A stretch of DNA of 64,000 nt from Primulina eburnea (lineage: Eukaryota > Streptophyta > Magnoliopsida > Lamiales > Gesneriaceae): the NCBI RefSeq assembly GCF_022965805.1, contig NC_133118.1, positions 6,479,057 to 6,543,056 on the forward strand. The letters are read 5' to 3'. This document shows positions 11,070 to 22,929 of this stretch, piece by piece; position 1 is the stretch's first letter, and every line of letters starts with the position of its first letter. The notes under the pieces were generated by a model that was not told where the DNA came from, searched no databases, and saw only the letters and a program-made list of their open reading frames with translations. The position numbers and the translations under genes were made by a program.

Positions 11070-11870
11070 GGTGGTTGGCTCGATTCCAAGGGCTTGGAGC
11101 TGCATCTATACATGTACTAGGACATGTTAGGGTCATGTAAGAACGTTGGTTCCAGCCCCTATACGCTGGAGATAGAGTTTTGACAGCAACACCCCAAACA
11201 TGTCACTTTGTGTCTCGAAATTGGCATGTGTATTGCCCAAGGTGTAGATTCCGATCTTGGCTTCCCTAGGGGCTATAGCCATGGTTAGAACATCTCCTTG
11301 GCATGTCTAAGATGTGATCAAGTCGACCTTTCAAGGCTTGGTCCATGGTTGCATCGGTTTTTAAACAAAACAAGAACAGCCCCCTTCGATCTCCTTCTTT
11401 TTCTGCATGTGTAACTTTGGCTTCATGGTATTGGTGTGGATCTTGGTTGGCCTAGGGCCCTTAGCCACGGTTCATACCATACCCCTTGATGTTTAGATCA
11501 AGACATGGTCAATCAAATGGCCACTGGAAAGGTCCATGACAGCAAATGAAGCAATTCTCCCCACGCGCGCAGGTTTGCCTCTCGGGTGGGAGTTTCCGGT
11601 GGTCCATGATGTGGTTTGTATTGTGGCTGGCCTAGGGCCCTTATCCATGGTCCGAGCCAACCATTAGGACATTGGAAAGAGGTTCTGGTCAGTGGTTCAA
11701 GCCCCAATGTCCATTAGCTTCGCAAACAACGCAAAGAAACGCAAGCGCCGCTGCTGTATTTTTGTGACAGCTAGTTGTGCTTCGGTTCAGAGGTGTGTTT
11801 CGAGTTCTTGGTTGGCTAGCTTGTGGCCTTAGACTGGACAGTACCCCATTGAGTTACAAAGGTCATGTTT
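11070..11870 (+). repeat. Diverged tandem repeat, period about 183 bp, about 5 units
   Basis: A landmark of the form ggttggcctagggcccttagcc recurs near 11073 (weak), 11259, 11446, 11627 and 11809, at intervals of 181-187 bp. Each is followed by a ccatggtt-like block. Open frames here are incidental. Confidence 0.6.
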
Positions 11871-12990
11871 TTGGCTGTTCATGATTCGGTTAAGTTTAGA
11901 TGTCGTACAAGAAATTACGGTGCAATGTGCCAAAGTGACTCTCGAAAGAGCGTTTCATGTTTTTGGCCTCCATTCACCAAATTTCGAAGTACTGAAATTT
12001 TGGGAGCATTGTTTCATCATTTTAAGTGTATTTTAATCATGACTAAATGATGGTTCGATGTTGGTTCGGTTGGCACGGAATCATGATTAAATACTAAGTC
12101 ATTGGGCGTAATTGTCTCGTTTTTGGATTCAATTACAAAGTTTGGTCAAGTTAAATCATTTGCATATTTTTCATGTTAGATTTAAGTCTCAGGATATTTA
12201 ATTATGTTATTTAATTACATTACGTGCAAAAATATAAAATATTCATTTTTGAGATTTATGCGATATTGCTTGTGGCCACTTCATTATCATGAGATTATTA
12301 CTACACCTGGTGGTCATTTACCGGTTTAGTTCAGTTCAGTTATTGGTACGGATATCCAGTCCAAGGACTGTGATGATCTCTACCGCCTAGTATACTGTGG
12401 TTTAGTCTGATCACGCGATCCAGTTCAGTTCAGTTCAGGGGCCACTCTTGTAGAACATATTCTCAACAAAAAAATTATGACATGATATTTTATGACAGGG
12501 CTCGATTGAGCAAATATTTCACTTATGATTTTCAGTTCAGTTATGCACGTATTATAATTACTCATGACATGATATTTGCACGTTATGCCAGTCTCATGAT
12601 ATTTTTTTACGTTGCATGAAATTTTATTATTATTACTCGTTATTTACGATATATGCATGCTGAGTCTTTAGACTCACTAGACTTGATTGTTGTAGGTACT
12701 GATGAGATCGGGACCGAGGGTGGGGACCAGTGAGTCATCTTGGGTCGGCAGTAGTAGGAAACCGATGACCTCATTTTCAGCAATTACTATTTTATTTCAA
12801 ACTCAGTTTTTGTCTGTTGTTGAATTATTTTAAATTGTTATTTTGCAAACAACAATTATTTCCGCTGTGCTATTTTGAACATTAAACTCTATTTATCAGT
12901 TTATTTTACGAATGGGGCATATTACTTATTTTAAAAGAAAATTTTAATTTTTCCGCAAATTTCCAAATACGAATTTCGAGCCATTATAAC

Positions 12991-13612
12991 CATAGTTTGA
13001 TGAAGATCAAACAGGAAGAGTATAAAGGAGTTTATGAGTTGATTTATAGTATGGAAGAAATAGAAGTTATCATTATTGCTAAATAAGGAAAGGGAGTGAG
13101 ACTACCTGTTTTAGTAAAGGAGTTTACAAAACTGGCAGTTGCCAAATATGGTAATTGTCATATATTGTAAGTTCTAATTTTGGTAAATGAAAATTTTTAT
13201 CTTCAAAATTTTTCGATTTTCATTATATGAACAAGACTTGTATCTTTGATACATAGACACTCTTGAATCGTCGTGACAACTAACATGCAAAAATTCTCAT
13301 AAATATTCTAGATGAGTCTAGAATCAAATTAACCAAGAAGTTAGTTTATACATTAAAGAATGGTAATTTAATTTAATATAAATATACATGCATATATTTT
13401 ATATGGTGATATAACATATGAGTATATGATATTATTGTATCATGTATTATTAAGTGTTAATAAATACATTATATACTAATTATATGAGAGTTTAAATATA
13501 ATAAAATTATTAGAGTCCTTGTGCGAGAGAAACTCCTAATTATATTAGGAGTCTCTCTATATATACGCCACTAGGACTCATAATACAACACACAAGTAGT
13601 TGGAACATTTCA
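12991..13612. other. AT-rich sequence without recognisable gene
   Basis: No coding pattern. There is a perfect inverted repeat actcctaat/attaggagt at 13531-13551 followed by tatatatac, which may be the TATA region of a degraded LTR. Confidence 0.4.
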
Positions 13613-14645
13613 TGTTCGCAATCTTGATTTTGATGTTAACAAAACTTGTTATTTTGTTTTAATGAATTTACCTAAATGCGCAGAAAGCTAACGAGCCTAA
13701 AATGAAGCTATCGAGACGCAAACAGAAAGCACCAACTGATGGCCCAAACTGAATCAGTTCAACTGATATATCAAAGACCATTTCAACTGATTGTCCAGCT
13801 GATATGTAGTTCAGCATAAGACCTTTAGAAGCCCGGCCAGCTGATGAAGAGTTCAACTGATGAAGAGCCCAGCTGACCAGTTAAACTGAATCAGTGAAAC
13901 CAGTTCAGCTGACGAACCAACTGATTTCACCACACCAGTTCAAAATCAGTTCAATTGACTAGTTCAGAAAATCAGTTAGTAGCCGACCAATTTGCAGAAC
14001 AACACAAGTTTATCTAAGTGGAATCCAGCTGTGCGCATTTAAGTGAAGCAATTGTTCAGTCAAAGGACAATAGTGGACGTTTCAGCAGAGCTTAAAGTCA
14101 AGACGTTCCAGAATGACTGTCATAAAGGACAAGTCATAATTATCGAGGAACAGATTCAACTGCAGCGAACATATTTCATGTGTCTTGATGTACGGACACG
14201 AAGCCTCTATAAATACAAGATCAAGACCATCAACAAATAAGTGTGTGTAAATCAAAAGAAGAGTAGAAGGACATGCTCAACATATACCAGCTTACAAGAA
14301 ACAATCAGCTCAGATTTGAGGGAACACTTCAACATGTTATCAGTTTATATTAGAAGCACAATTCCTCAGTGTGTGAGAACAATTTCGTGTTTTTTAGATC
14401 AGTTATCACATAAAATCACTCACATATACTGAGAGTAGAGATTATTGATAAGTTGAGCGAGTCTTGCACAAAGACGTTAAACTTGTGTATGTAGTTTTTA
14501 ACACATAGACGTTAAAAAAGTGTTGGCTGGAAGGTGCTACCTTCAGTCTAAACTAGGAGTTCAGTTAGGTAGTGGTGTAAGTTCTAAGCTGAGTGGGTTT
14601 ATACAAGGTGTTGTATAAATCAAAGTCTTCTAGTTGATCATATCT
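13613..14645 (+). repeat. R1 repeat copy a (probable Ty1/copia-type LTR)
   Basis: Begins TGTTC then caatcttgattttgatgtta and is packed with short CAACTGA/TCAGTT motifs in both orientations. It has a TATA-like ctctataaatacaag at about 14206. Three other copies occur (27904, 32406, 33272). The opening phrase, the TATA and the leader resemble copia LTRs by general knowledge, but no PBS or gag-pol was seen, so the class is tentative. Short open frames inside are not credible genes. Confidence 0.55.
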
Positions 14646-16049
14646 GAATTAATTTTATAATATTTGTAGATTTGAATAAAAGATGAAAATACCTAATTTG
14701 GGAGATAAGATGATTTTACAAGACTTCAAAAGAAGAAAAATATCAAAAGAAAGAAAGTAAAATAATTTTATATTTTATTCTTTGAGAATATTGAAGTTTT
14801 GGAAGAAAATCTGTGCATATCTTGATAAAGATGAAGCCTTATGGGGGGTGCAAAAAGAAATAAACAAAGCAGCGCAAAAGAGGCATGAGTAGAAGAGAGA
14901 GGGAGAGGAGAGAGACATGAAAGAGGGGAAGGAAGAGAGCAGAAGAAAGGGTGGAAAAAGAGAAAAAAGCAGCAGGGAAAGGAGGAGGCAGAAGAGAGAA
15001 GAGTGAAAGAAGAGGATAGAAAAGAGGAAAATGAGGGGAATGAAGAGAGCATAACAGAGGAGAAAAGAGAGGAAGGAGGAGAGAGACATGAGAGGAGGAG
15101 AGAGAGTAAGATGAGACAGAACGGAAGGGAATAATACAGAAAATAATAGAGGTGAACAAAAGACTACATAGAAGAAAACACCAGGAGAGAAGAAGAGAAA
15201 AGAAATAGAGAGAAAGACATAGGCAGAAACATGAAGAATTCATCAACACACGCCACAAATAACTGAGAATTACTTTTTTATTTTGTTTTCTTCTATGAAC
15301 TTAAACATGAATTTTCACTTCTGTTTTGAATTTATGGAATAATTTTCTTCAGAGTAAGACCACGATAGGGCCAAACTATTGTTTGTTGATATTTGGTTTC
15401 TTTTCATTATAATTATTTTCTTGTTTTTAATTATTGATTGATGTTGGTTTAATATCTCATGTTAGTAGCCTGATCAAATATTTACATGTTTGTTGATTAA
15501 TCACGAATCAGAAGATGATTGTTTAAACATAGCAACAAAGAAGTCATCAATATATGGTTAAACTAACAAGAAATAGTGTTCGGTTTTTGTGTGCGGTTTT
15601 AGATGGAAACTAAAATTTCACAAAATTTAATTTATTTAGATCTAATTAAATTCAATTAGTAATAATTGAACGGTTAGATTTAAATAAGTTTATTAACTCT
15701 AGAAATTGTTTAATAAATAAAATTGGAGATTTCACCGTGATTGTCAAGAATTAAATAATTAATTGGATTTTAACACGTGTCTACATAGTAGAGTTTGGAA
15801 CCGTTGTGTGTCTTAGTTATTTATTTGAATCTTAATCCCTTCTTGATATTCGAATCCTCGTTTTTAATTGAAATTATTTTATTTAGTAGTTTAGATTATA
15901 ATCCATGTATAATCTTTTTGTTTAATTTGTCTAGCTTAAGTTAAGTGATAAAAATTTTAGTAATTAAATATTAGTCTCTGTGTGATCGATAATTGTACTC
16001 ATCATTCATTTACTATAACTTGACCTAGTCCGCTTGCTTGATTTATTCT
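14646..16049. other. AT-rich spacer containing a long purine-rich tract
   Basis: No gene was recognised. The notable part is 14870-15230, where the plus strand is overwhelmingly A+G (gag/agg/gaaa runs). The minus-strand frames of 94-139 codons there are Ser/Leu/Phe-rich translations of polypyrimidine and are not treated as coding. The rest is plain AT-rich. Confidence 0.5.
14870..15230 (+). repeat. Polypurine/polypyrimidine tract, about 360 bp
   Basis: Strand-asymmetric purine run with only scattered pyrimidines and no fixed period, made of gagagag, aggagg and gaagag blocks. Mirror-like subsegments could adopt triplex (H-DNA) structure; that is inference. Confidence 0.7.
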
Positions 16050-17596
16050 CAATCGAAGTCTTTGGTCAACGACCAATCTGGGTGGACAATCAATCCAGGT
16101 GGACAGCCGACCGGTTGGTCAACAAATCTAGGTGGACAACCACTCTAATCTCTAGTGACAAGATGATACTTCAGTGCTGCAACAATTAGACTCTGTGGGT
16201 TGTCACCTGATTCACAAACAACATTAGAGGCGCCAAGATATGCACTCAGAAAATCCTCCGATGTTCAAATTAGTGATCACCTCAAGATATGCACTCAGAA
16301 TATTAGAGAACTTTTTATAGTATAAGAAGAAAATGTACCATCCAAATGAGAGGAAATGCCCTATTTATCGGTTGATGAAAAATATTGTATGGGTATTCTT
16401 ATTGGCTGCAATATTTATTTTATGATTTTAATGTTTAACCATACTAATTTACTTTATATCAAACTCAATTTTAGTGGTCCAAATATATAATTTAGGCAAC
16501 GATCCATCATAAGCCCCCATTCTTCGAGCAGTTGCAGCTAGCTGGAGTTGGTTGACAGTAGAAATCTTTAGTAATATTTAAAGTTTGGGAGAGAATATAT
16601 TTAGGAAATACTATTATTTTATAATATCCTCGACTTTCATGACTTAATAATTGTTTTTCTGCCTAGTCCCTAGGACTTGTGGATTTTTCGTAGTTTCTAT
16701 TACTTGTTGGTTTTTTTTAATGGTTTTGATGATTTGATATATTATTATTTTTTAGTAGTCACAGTCACTTGTTGAATTTTTTTTATAGTTTTTATAACTT
16801 GTTTTATTGTTTTTATAATCGGTATCACATATTGAATTTTATATAATGGCAGTGACTTGTTGTATTTTTTTATAGTCGTAATAAGTTGTTCGTTATGACT
16901 TGTAGAATTTTTTTTACTGTTGTCATTAGTTATAAGGTATAGTCGCTATCATTTTTTTTATAATCGGACCGATGATCAAAGCGATCCACTTTAAAATAGT
17001 GATCGGTTCGACCAGACGATCAGATCGAAACACTTTTATATCATATAAAATGAAAATATATAATATATTTTAAATTCTAAACATATTAAATGTTTACATA
17101 ATAAAAATGTATATATTTTCATGTTTAAAAAATCAAATAAGCTTTGATACTACAAAAGTAATATTTTTAACAAAGTTCAAAATCCAAATAATAATCTATG
17201 TAAAAATTTTTTTAAAAAAGTTAGATTAATTTTTAAAAATAACTTCGTGAATTAGTCCAACTGGTTTTTGACCGATTTTGACCGATTTGACAGTTCAACA
17301 CCGGTCTGACTGGTAAAACGATTTTTAGATGATTTCCGGATCGCACCAATGATTGGTTCTCGTTCGAGCCAATCGTTTCGATTTTGAAATCATCGATTAC
17401 AGTGACTTGTTGGGGCCGGTATCGAGTGGCCAAAATTGACAATGGCTTCTCTTCTCATACGCCAGTTCGAGACCGAGACCAAGAATGTGGTGCGTAGATC
17501 ATGTTAAACTCATCCTTTTTCGTATTTGATCCCTTTTCTAGGATTGACAGGTGGTGCACCATTTACTCCAACTGGTGCATTATTTCCCGCATCCTT
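16050..17596 (+). repeat. R2 repeat copy A, left part
   Basis: Similar in order and sequence to 22930-24282. It opens with several ~17-bp units of the form gacaaccaatccaggtg (16070-16150), then aaacaacattagaggcgcc, a T-rich 'gacttgt' block, and a cggttc/ccggttttgaccg block. It has no coding capacity and its class is unknown. Confidence 0.65.
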
Positions 17597-18818
17597 CACT
17601 AAAAGAAAAATGATTTTCCGCAGCACGTTATCAACAGCGTGCATTAAAAGCACGCTGCGAAAAGTGCTTTTAACGGCGTGCATCAATATGTGTGCTGTTA
17701 ATATTGTTGCACTTGACAGAAATAACGGCGTGCATCAAAAGCACGCTGCGGAAAGTAATATCTGCAGCCATAAATATTATATACTTTCCGCGGCGTGCTT
17801 TTAATGTGCGCCGTTAATAATATATACATTAACGGCGTGCATTAAAAGCATGTTGCGGAAAGTAATATTATATACTATCCGCAGCGTGCCATAATGTGTG
17901 ATGTTAATACCCTATGCATTCACGGCTTGCATTGATAGCACGCTGTGGAAAATGTTGCGAAATTTAAAATTAGAGACGGTTATAGAGAACCCGTCGCTAA
18001 TTTAAATATTGCGACGGTTTTTACACCGTCGCCATTTTAAATCGGCGACGGTATAATAAAACACCGTCCCTTTTAACGACGGTGTTTAGGAAACCGTCGC
18101 TCATTGCCGTAAATCAATTATATACAAACCGTCGTTAATAGCGACGGTTTGTTTGGAAACTGTCGGTAATAGTCGCAAATTGTCTATAAATATCAGATTT
18201 CCGTTCCACTTTCCTACACACTATTTTACAACACTTAAAATTTTTCTTTCTTATACGATTTTAATTTCGATTTAGGTACATTTTTTTGTTTCACTTTTTG
18301 GTTAATTTTTTAAGTGCTTTAATTAAGATCATGAGATTATTTATCATAGGTGTATTGTATTTTTTAAAAAAATTTACTAAATTATAAAAGTAATTTTTTT
18401 TTATTTTTACGCAGATTTTAGCGACGGTTTATAAAACCGTCGCTAAATTTAAATACCGTCGTTACAGTTGCAAACTGTCGCTAAATTTAAACACCGTCGC
18501 TAATATTTAGCGACAGATTTGTCACAAATCGTCGCTAATATTTAGCGACAGATTTGTCATTTAGATGTTTTTTTAATATTAACGGCGTACATTGCAAGCT
18601 GTAGATAGTATATTAACGGCGTACATATGCACGCTGTCAATAGTTTAACTATCAACAGCATACTCTGCACGCCGTTATTAGACTAAACCGCAGCGTAAAT
18701 CGCACACCGCCAATAGTGTCAAACTTAAGACGGCTTTCAACTTTACAGTGTGCGTCGCAGCGTGCAACCTTTCCGCGGCGCATATTGCACGCCACGGAAA
18801 CCCACTTTTCTTGTAGTG
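17597..18818 (+). mobile_element. Non-autonomous CACTA (EnSpm-type) element, 1,222 bp
   Basis: Terminal inverted repeats of ~28 bp: CACTAAAAGAAAAATG at the left and the complement of CACTACAAGAAAAGTG at the right. These are the hallmark CACTA ends. The flanking 3 bp are ctt (17594-17596) and cct (18819-18821), a TSD with one change. The paralogous repeat at 24270-24290 has the uninterrupted site with a single cct (24280-24282). No transposase is encoded. The interior consists of subterminal repeats built on acggcgtgcattaaaagc and gcgacggttt/aaaccgtcgc. Confidence 0.88.
17630..18790 (+). repeat. Modular subterminal repeats of the CACTA element
   Basis: Outer modules at 17630-17960 and 18580-18790 repeat the core cggcgtgc...gcacgctg in inverted pairs. 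Inner modules at 17970-18180 and 18415-18560 repeat gcgacggttt...aaaccgtcgc hairpins. A TATA-like ctataaatatc lies between them at about 18185. Subterminal repeats are the usual transposase-binding regions of CACTA elements. Confidence 0.75.
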
Positions 18819-19090
18819 CCTACTCAAATGGGGAGATGATAAATCTTTTATCAGGCGTTGACATATAAATCAGGGTTTTATCAAGGAGTCGGAAGCCGAC
18901 ATCAGTGTTAGCCGTTAACGTTGTGATTCATGTGTGAGTTAGTTTGCTTTCTCTGTGATGAGGTAACATTTCCACAAAGTGCGCCAAGCTTATGTGACCA
19001 AAAAGTAATATTACACCAAATGAAATGATCCAGCTGATGAATGATCAACCATTCTAGATGGACAGCCGATTCGGGTGACCGGATCGACAA
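18819..19090 (+). repeat. R2 repeat copy A, right part
   Basis: Continues the R2 alignment across the CACTA insertion and matches 24283-24520 (cctactcaaatggggagatg and following). It ends in 17-bp-type units (atggacagccgattcgggtg), so the R2 unit carries the same short motif near both ends. Confidence 0.65.
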
Positions 19091-19992
19091 AATATTTCTT
19101 TTTTCACTCTCATTTCTGAGGAAAATTTAATAACATACGGATTGAGTGCCCAGGCTGAAGACCCCTTAGACCAGGTAGTTGAAGAAGTTGCTGGCTCAGG
19201 CGCTCAACCCGGTACTTTCCCTTCTTTCACTCATTCTTTTTTGTGTACTTGACTTTCAATATCCCTGCTTCCTTCCTTATGCAGATAACTCCAAGATGCA
19301 AGAGGCATTCGCCAGGAAATGAGCGGCCGATAAGGGGCCAAAAAAAAAAACTGGCAGCTTGGAGGGCAACTGCCGAGAAAAAGAAGCAGGCTGAGGAGGA
19401 GGCAACACGTGCAAAGGAGTCTACCCGAGTGGAGACTTAGCTACAACAGGAAACGGCCTGAGCCGATTCCCACGAAGAGTCTGAAGAACACGTTCCTCTC
19501 GTTCAGAGGAAGCGAAAGGCTATAACAAACCCGGAGCTGATACTGCTTCGCTCCTCCTTACTCCTTCCACCTCCATGCACTCTCTCCTACTCCTAGAATT
19601 CTGTGCCCGATTGGAGTCTCCATCAGTAGATCCTCCGAACCCCTAAAACAGGGGGTGAGGCCTTCTTTTTGCCGAGCTCCGAATTCTTCCTCCTACCGAG
19701 GGCATCTCTCGAGTCATCCTAGGTACTAAGTCCTGACTGCCTAGTTTTCCATGGTGGCAATATCGACCTCTTGCTAGGTGGATTCCCGGGATAGCAGGTG
19801 GGACATAATCTCTCTTCAGCATCCGGAAGTTCTCAATGTTATGATAACATACTTTATGAAGGGTACATAATCCCTTCTTCTCGGGCCTAGTGAATTATTG
19901 AGGGGGAGGCATGTCCCTGCTACACTCCTGGACATCCCGTCCCGGGCGATTTTCAAGGGCACACGATGAGAAAAATGCCCGGGATTCCCTCC
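19091..19992. other. Unresolved retroelement-like sequence
   Basis: GC content is higher than in the surroundings, and there is a Lys/Glu/Ala-rich plus-strand frame at about 19243-19440 after a poly-A run. No domain was recognised. It lies 3' of the Tat-type gag on the minus strand and may be decayed internal sequence of that element. Confidence 0.3.
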
Positions 19993-20977
19993 TCAATCTT
20001 TTCTGCTCGGGTCTAGACACCAAGTCACCCTTCTCTCTTCTCGATGACTCCCCTTCTGCGCATGCGCCTCCTCCATATTAATATATTTCTCTGCCTGGGC
20101 CAACAGGTCTTCGAAATTCCCGGACGCTTTCTTTGTTATTGATAAAAAAAGTTCACCTTCCCGTAGGCCCTGAGTAAATGCAGTAATTTTGGTCTCGGGG
20201 GCATAGGAAGGAACATCCAGAGAAACTCTGTTAAACCTCCGGATATAGGCACTCAAACTCTCTTCTGGGCTCTGCTTCACTTCGAAAAGACTTAAAAGCA
20301 GTTTTCTTATATTTTTTGTTGCTACTGAAGTGATGCAAAAATACCTTCTGGAAATCCTCGAAAGAATGTACACTTTGAGGAGTCAACCCCTCAAACCACC
20401 TCTAGCCTGAATCAACTAAAGTGGTTAGGAACACTTTGCACTTGATCTTGTCAGCATAACAATGCAACATTGCCATTTTCTCGAACCGGGTCAAATGCTC
20501 CTCCAGATCAGCGCTGCCATCATAATATATGATTTTGGCAGATTTCAAATGCCTGGCTAGAGGCTCCCAGACAATGACATCATAAAAGGGGCATCCTTTA
20601 CTGATCACTCGAGCACTGCTCCTTTCACCTATCCGCCCCTCTAAAACCCTCATCTTCTGCCTCAGCTCCTGTAACTCATCTGCCATAGTAGGAGATTTAG
20701 AACAGGCACTAGACTCCCTCTCCTCCATCGTCACTTCCTCCTCCCTCACCTCTTGCTCTCGTTTTTGCTCTCCTTCAGACTGTGTAGCATAATGAGAAGG
20801 TTCTCTCCGGGCTACATCCTTCTCTACAGCATCAGATATAATCCGAGCCAACTCCTCCGGGGACAAATTAATAACAGGTGGGGATCCTGTAGGCAGAAGA
20901 CCATCCTGTCCAGAGGTAAGTGCATCATCTACAGGAGCCCGAGAAGTGCCTTGATTTGTCCTTCTTGTAAGATCCAT
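19993..20977 (-). pseudogene. gag: Tat-type Ty3/gypsy gag, frameshifted
   Basis: Two minus-strand frames, 20977-20402 and 20373-19993, together cover a gag of the Tat lineage. The first runs from MDLTRRTNQG through an acidic linker to the landmark YDGSADLEEHLTRFEKMAML typical of this lineage. The second continues with ESLSAYIRRFN and ITAFTQGL. They lie in different frames with a short broken stretch between, so the gene is disrupted. The start follows the PBS by about 25 bases, consistent with a gag leader. No protease or polymerase is recognisable downstream. Confidence 0.72.
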
Positions 20978-21000
20978 ATCTAATTCTTGAGCTCAAATTT

Positions 21001-21017
21001 CTCACAGACGGCGCCAA
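21001..21017 (-). promoter_or_regulatory. Primer-binding site of Tat-type element
   Basis: Minus strand reads TTGGCGCCGTCTGTGAG directly after the LTR end. This is the usual leader of Tat-lineage elements (tRNA-Asp-like TGGCGCC core). Confidence 0.7.
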
Positions 21018-21675
21018 TGATGATATTAGGGTGAATCGGGTGAGCAGGGTCGGGACAATTCACCGGATCTGATAAGAGTTGTATTTGAGGAAAAATGAGC
21101 AAGTGGATATATCTTGTGGCGAAGGAAAAATGAGCAAGGAGATATATCTATAAGCTATGGCTTCCAATGTGACCTGCAGACAAGGAAATGAACTCGTGAA
21201 TGGGCGCCGGAGGGATGTCCGGCGTAGCTACTCCGATGCTTATGTGAGTGTTCTAAAATATCAAAATCCAGAGTCCTTTAAATGAGATATGTACCTACTA
21301 TTTATAAGAGGAAATCCCATGATTACTTTGTTTTCAGTGTCCACCTGCTAAGTATGGTAAGATGACTGCCCAAACCCTGCTTCTGATGATTTTTTTGACA
21401 CGTCAAACCCTTGTAGTTCTGACAGTAATGAATTTCAAGCACAAGGTAACCCGTACATATGCACTCGAGTGAGGTGCATTTCTCGGGGTAGCCCGAGTAT
21501 AAAGCTCCCGGGAGATTGCATGAGAGCCTGGGCGTATGGTAGCTCGGGGAGAAAACGTCCCGATATTCACCTGCCCGGCTGCTGAGGAAATCATCTCATA
21601 CACTGACTCTGATTTGGGCTACTCATTTAATATCCCAGGTCATCCATGACCCTGGCTCTTATGGGGGTATCATCG
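21018..21675 (-). repeat. LTR of Tat-type element (about 658 bp)
   Basis: On the plus strand it runs from tgatgatattagg to gggtatcatcg; the outer end is a mutated catca. A solo copy at 48783-49432 has matching ends and shared interior blocks (gacctgcagacaagga, gaatgggcgccggagg). It adjoins the PBS and so is the 5' LTR; no 3' partner was found. Confidence 0.75.
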
Positions 21676-22477
21676 ACGTCGATTGAGTGTGCTGTGAATC
21701 ATTCTAATTTGTGCTATGGACATTAGCTGTTGGAATTGTAATCCTTGTAAATCTTCATGCATGGTGATTTGGACATGTAGTTGATCTGGAAAATCTGTAA
21801 TTTGTCCTGCTATTTAATTTATACGTGTGCTAGCGGTACATTCCTTTGAGTTTGAGAAAGAAAGAGAGGCGTATAAGCTGTTAGCTTCGAACTTCCATAA
21901 ACAAAATCTCGTGTTCTTATTTTTTTGCATTTATTTTATATCAAATAGATTCGAAAATTAACAACATAGAACAATTTGTTGTCAAAACAATTTTTATAAG
22001 TTAAATAAAATCAGCAAAACAATATATTCACCAATTGTAAACCACATTTCTTATTTAATCAATCCTAAAACTTTCAAATAAACAGCACAATCCAAATCAT
22101 TATATATGTTATCAAGATTTGAGAAAAAAATGCTTCTAAAAATTCTACTTTCAATTGAATAATTATATATTATTCGATAAGAACTTAATCTATGCAATTC
22201 CAAAAGTTACGTTGAAAGTATGAACTAAAAATACACCAAAATCGAAAGTGAAAACGTTTTTTGTTGTGTGATTAAACTGCCATGCATGACATTATTTTAT
22301 GGTTTATAGTTTTAAATGCACGAGATTGAAATTTAATGTGATAGACTAATTTCACTTCATTTATCAATAACCAATGTGTGTTTTTAACGCCATTAAAATA
22401 AGAGTTACCAATGGAACAATAACGGTAGAACTAAATCAGGTGGAAAATTTGACATATACAAAATTAATATTGTTGGA
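21676..22477. other. AT-rich spacer, no gene seen
   Basis: Only short frames, with no motif, RNA gene or repeat boundary recognised. Confidence 0.5.
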
Positions 22478-22929
22478 AATTTAATGAGAAGATTAATTGA
22501 GTTAATTAATCTTGCATGACTCTTGGTGTGCATTTTGGGGCTTATGAGTTATAAATAGTGTGTTCATTTTATCATTTCAAATATATGAAAATCTAATCTC
22601 TTTCAAGCACTTTCTTGTATTTCATATTGTTATCTTTCTATTTGGCCTCCGTTTAATCTCGGTGATAAAATAAATGTACTTTTCAGTTCGCTATAGTGGT
22701 GCCTCGTGCTAGGTTACTGCTAGTTATTCCGTTGTATCCTCGGAAACAAACATCCAAGTACATCCTCGAATCATATATCGGAAAGGACGAATCTGTTTTA
22801 AGAACACTGTATTTCATACAGGCCTCGGTTTGCTCTATTTTAAGCCTTTCTCTACTGTTTTGTCACTGGTTTCTTTGCCAAAATATTTCTGTACTATATC
22901 ATTCGATATATTGTGCAACAAATATTACC
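22478..22929 (+). repeat. Possible copia-type LTR fragment
   Basis: Starts near tgttggaaatttaatgagaa and has a TATA-like gagttataaatagtg at about 22547 and a pyrimidine-rich leader, the composition of small copia LTRs. No second LTR or TSD was found, so this is weak. Confidence 0.3.

Larger units (their letters stand above)
9720..12990 (+). repeat. Degenerate gypsy-type LTR region, plus orientation
   Basis: The right part (about 12240-12985) carries LTR landmarks seen in the other gypsy LTRs here. A block near 12660-12720 reads tgagtctttagactcact, and tttccgctgtgctattttga at 12859 resembles tttccgctttgcattttga in LTR 1 (about 3437). The left part contains two diverged tandem-repeat blocks. 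No intact terminus, PBS or polypurine tract was found and no coding region is present. Confidence 0.45.

Noticed and set aside
14839..15258. 139-codon Ser/Leu/Phe-rich minus-strand frame resembling a membrane protein
   Set aside because: It is the translation of a polypyrimidine tract; overlapping frames look alike.
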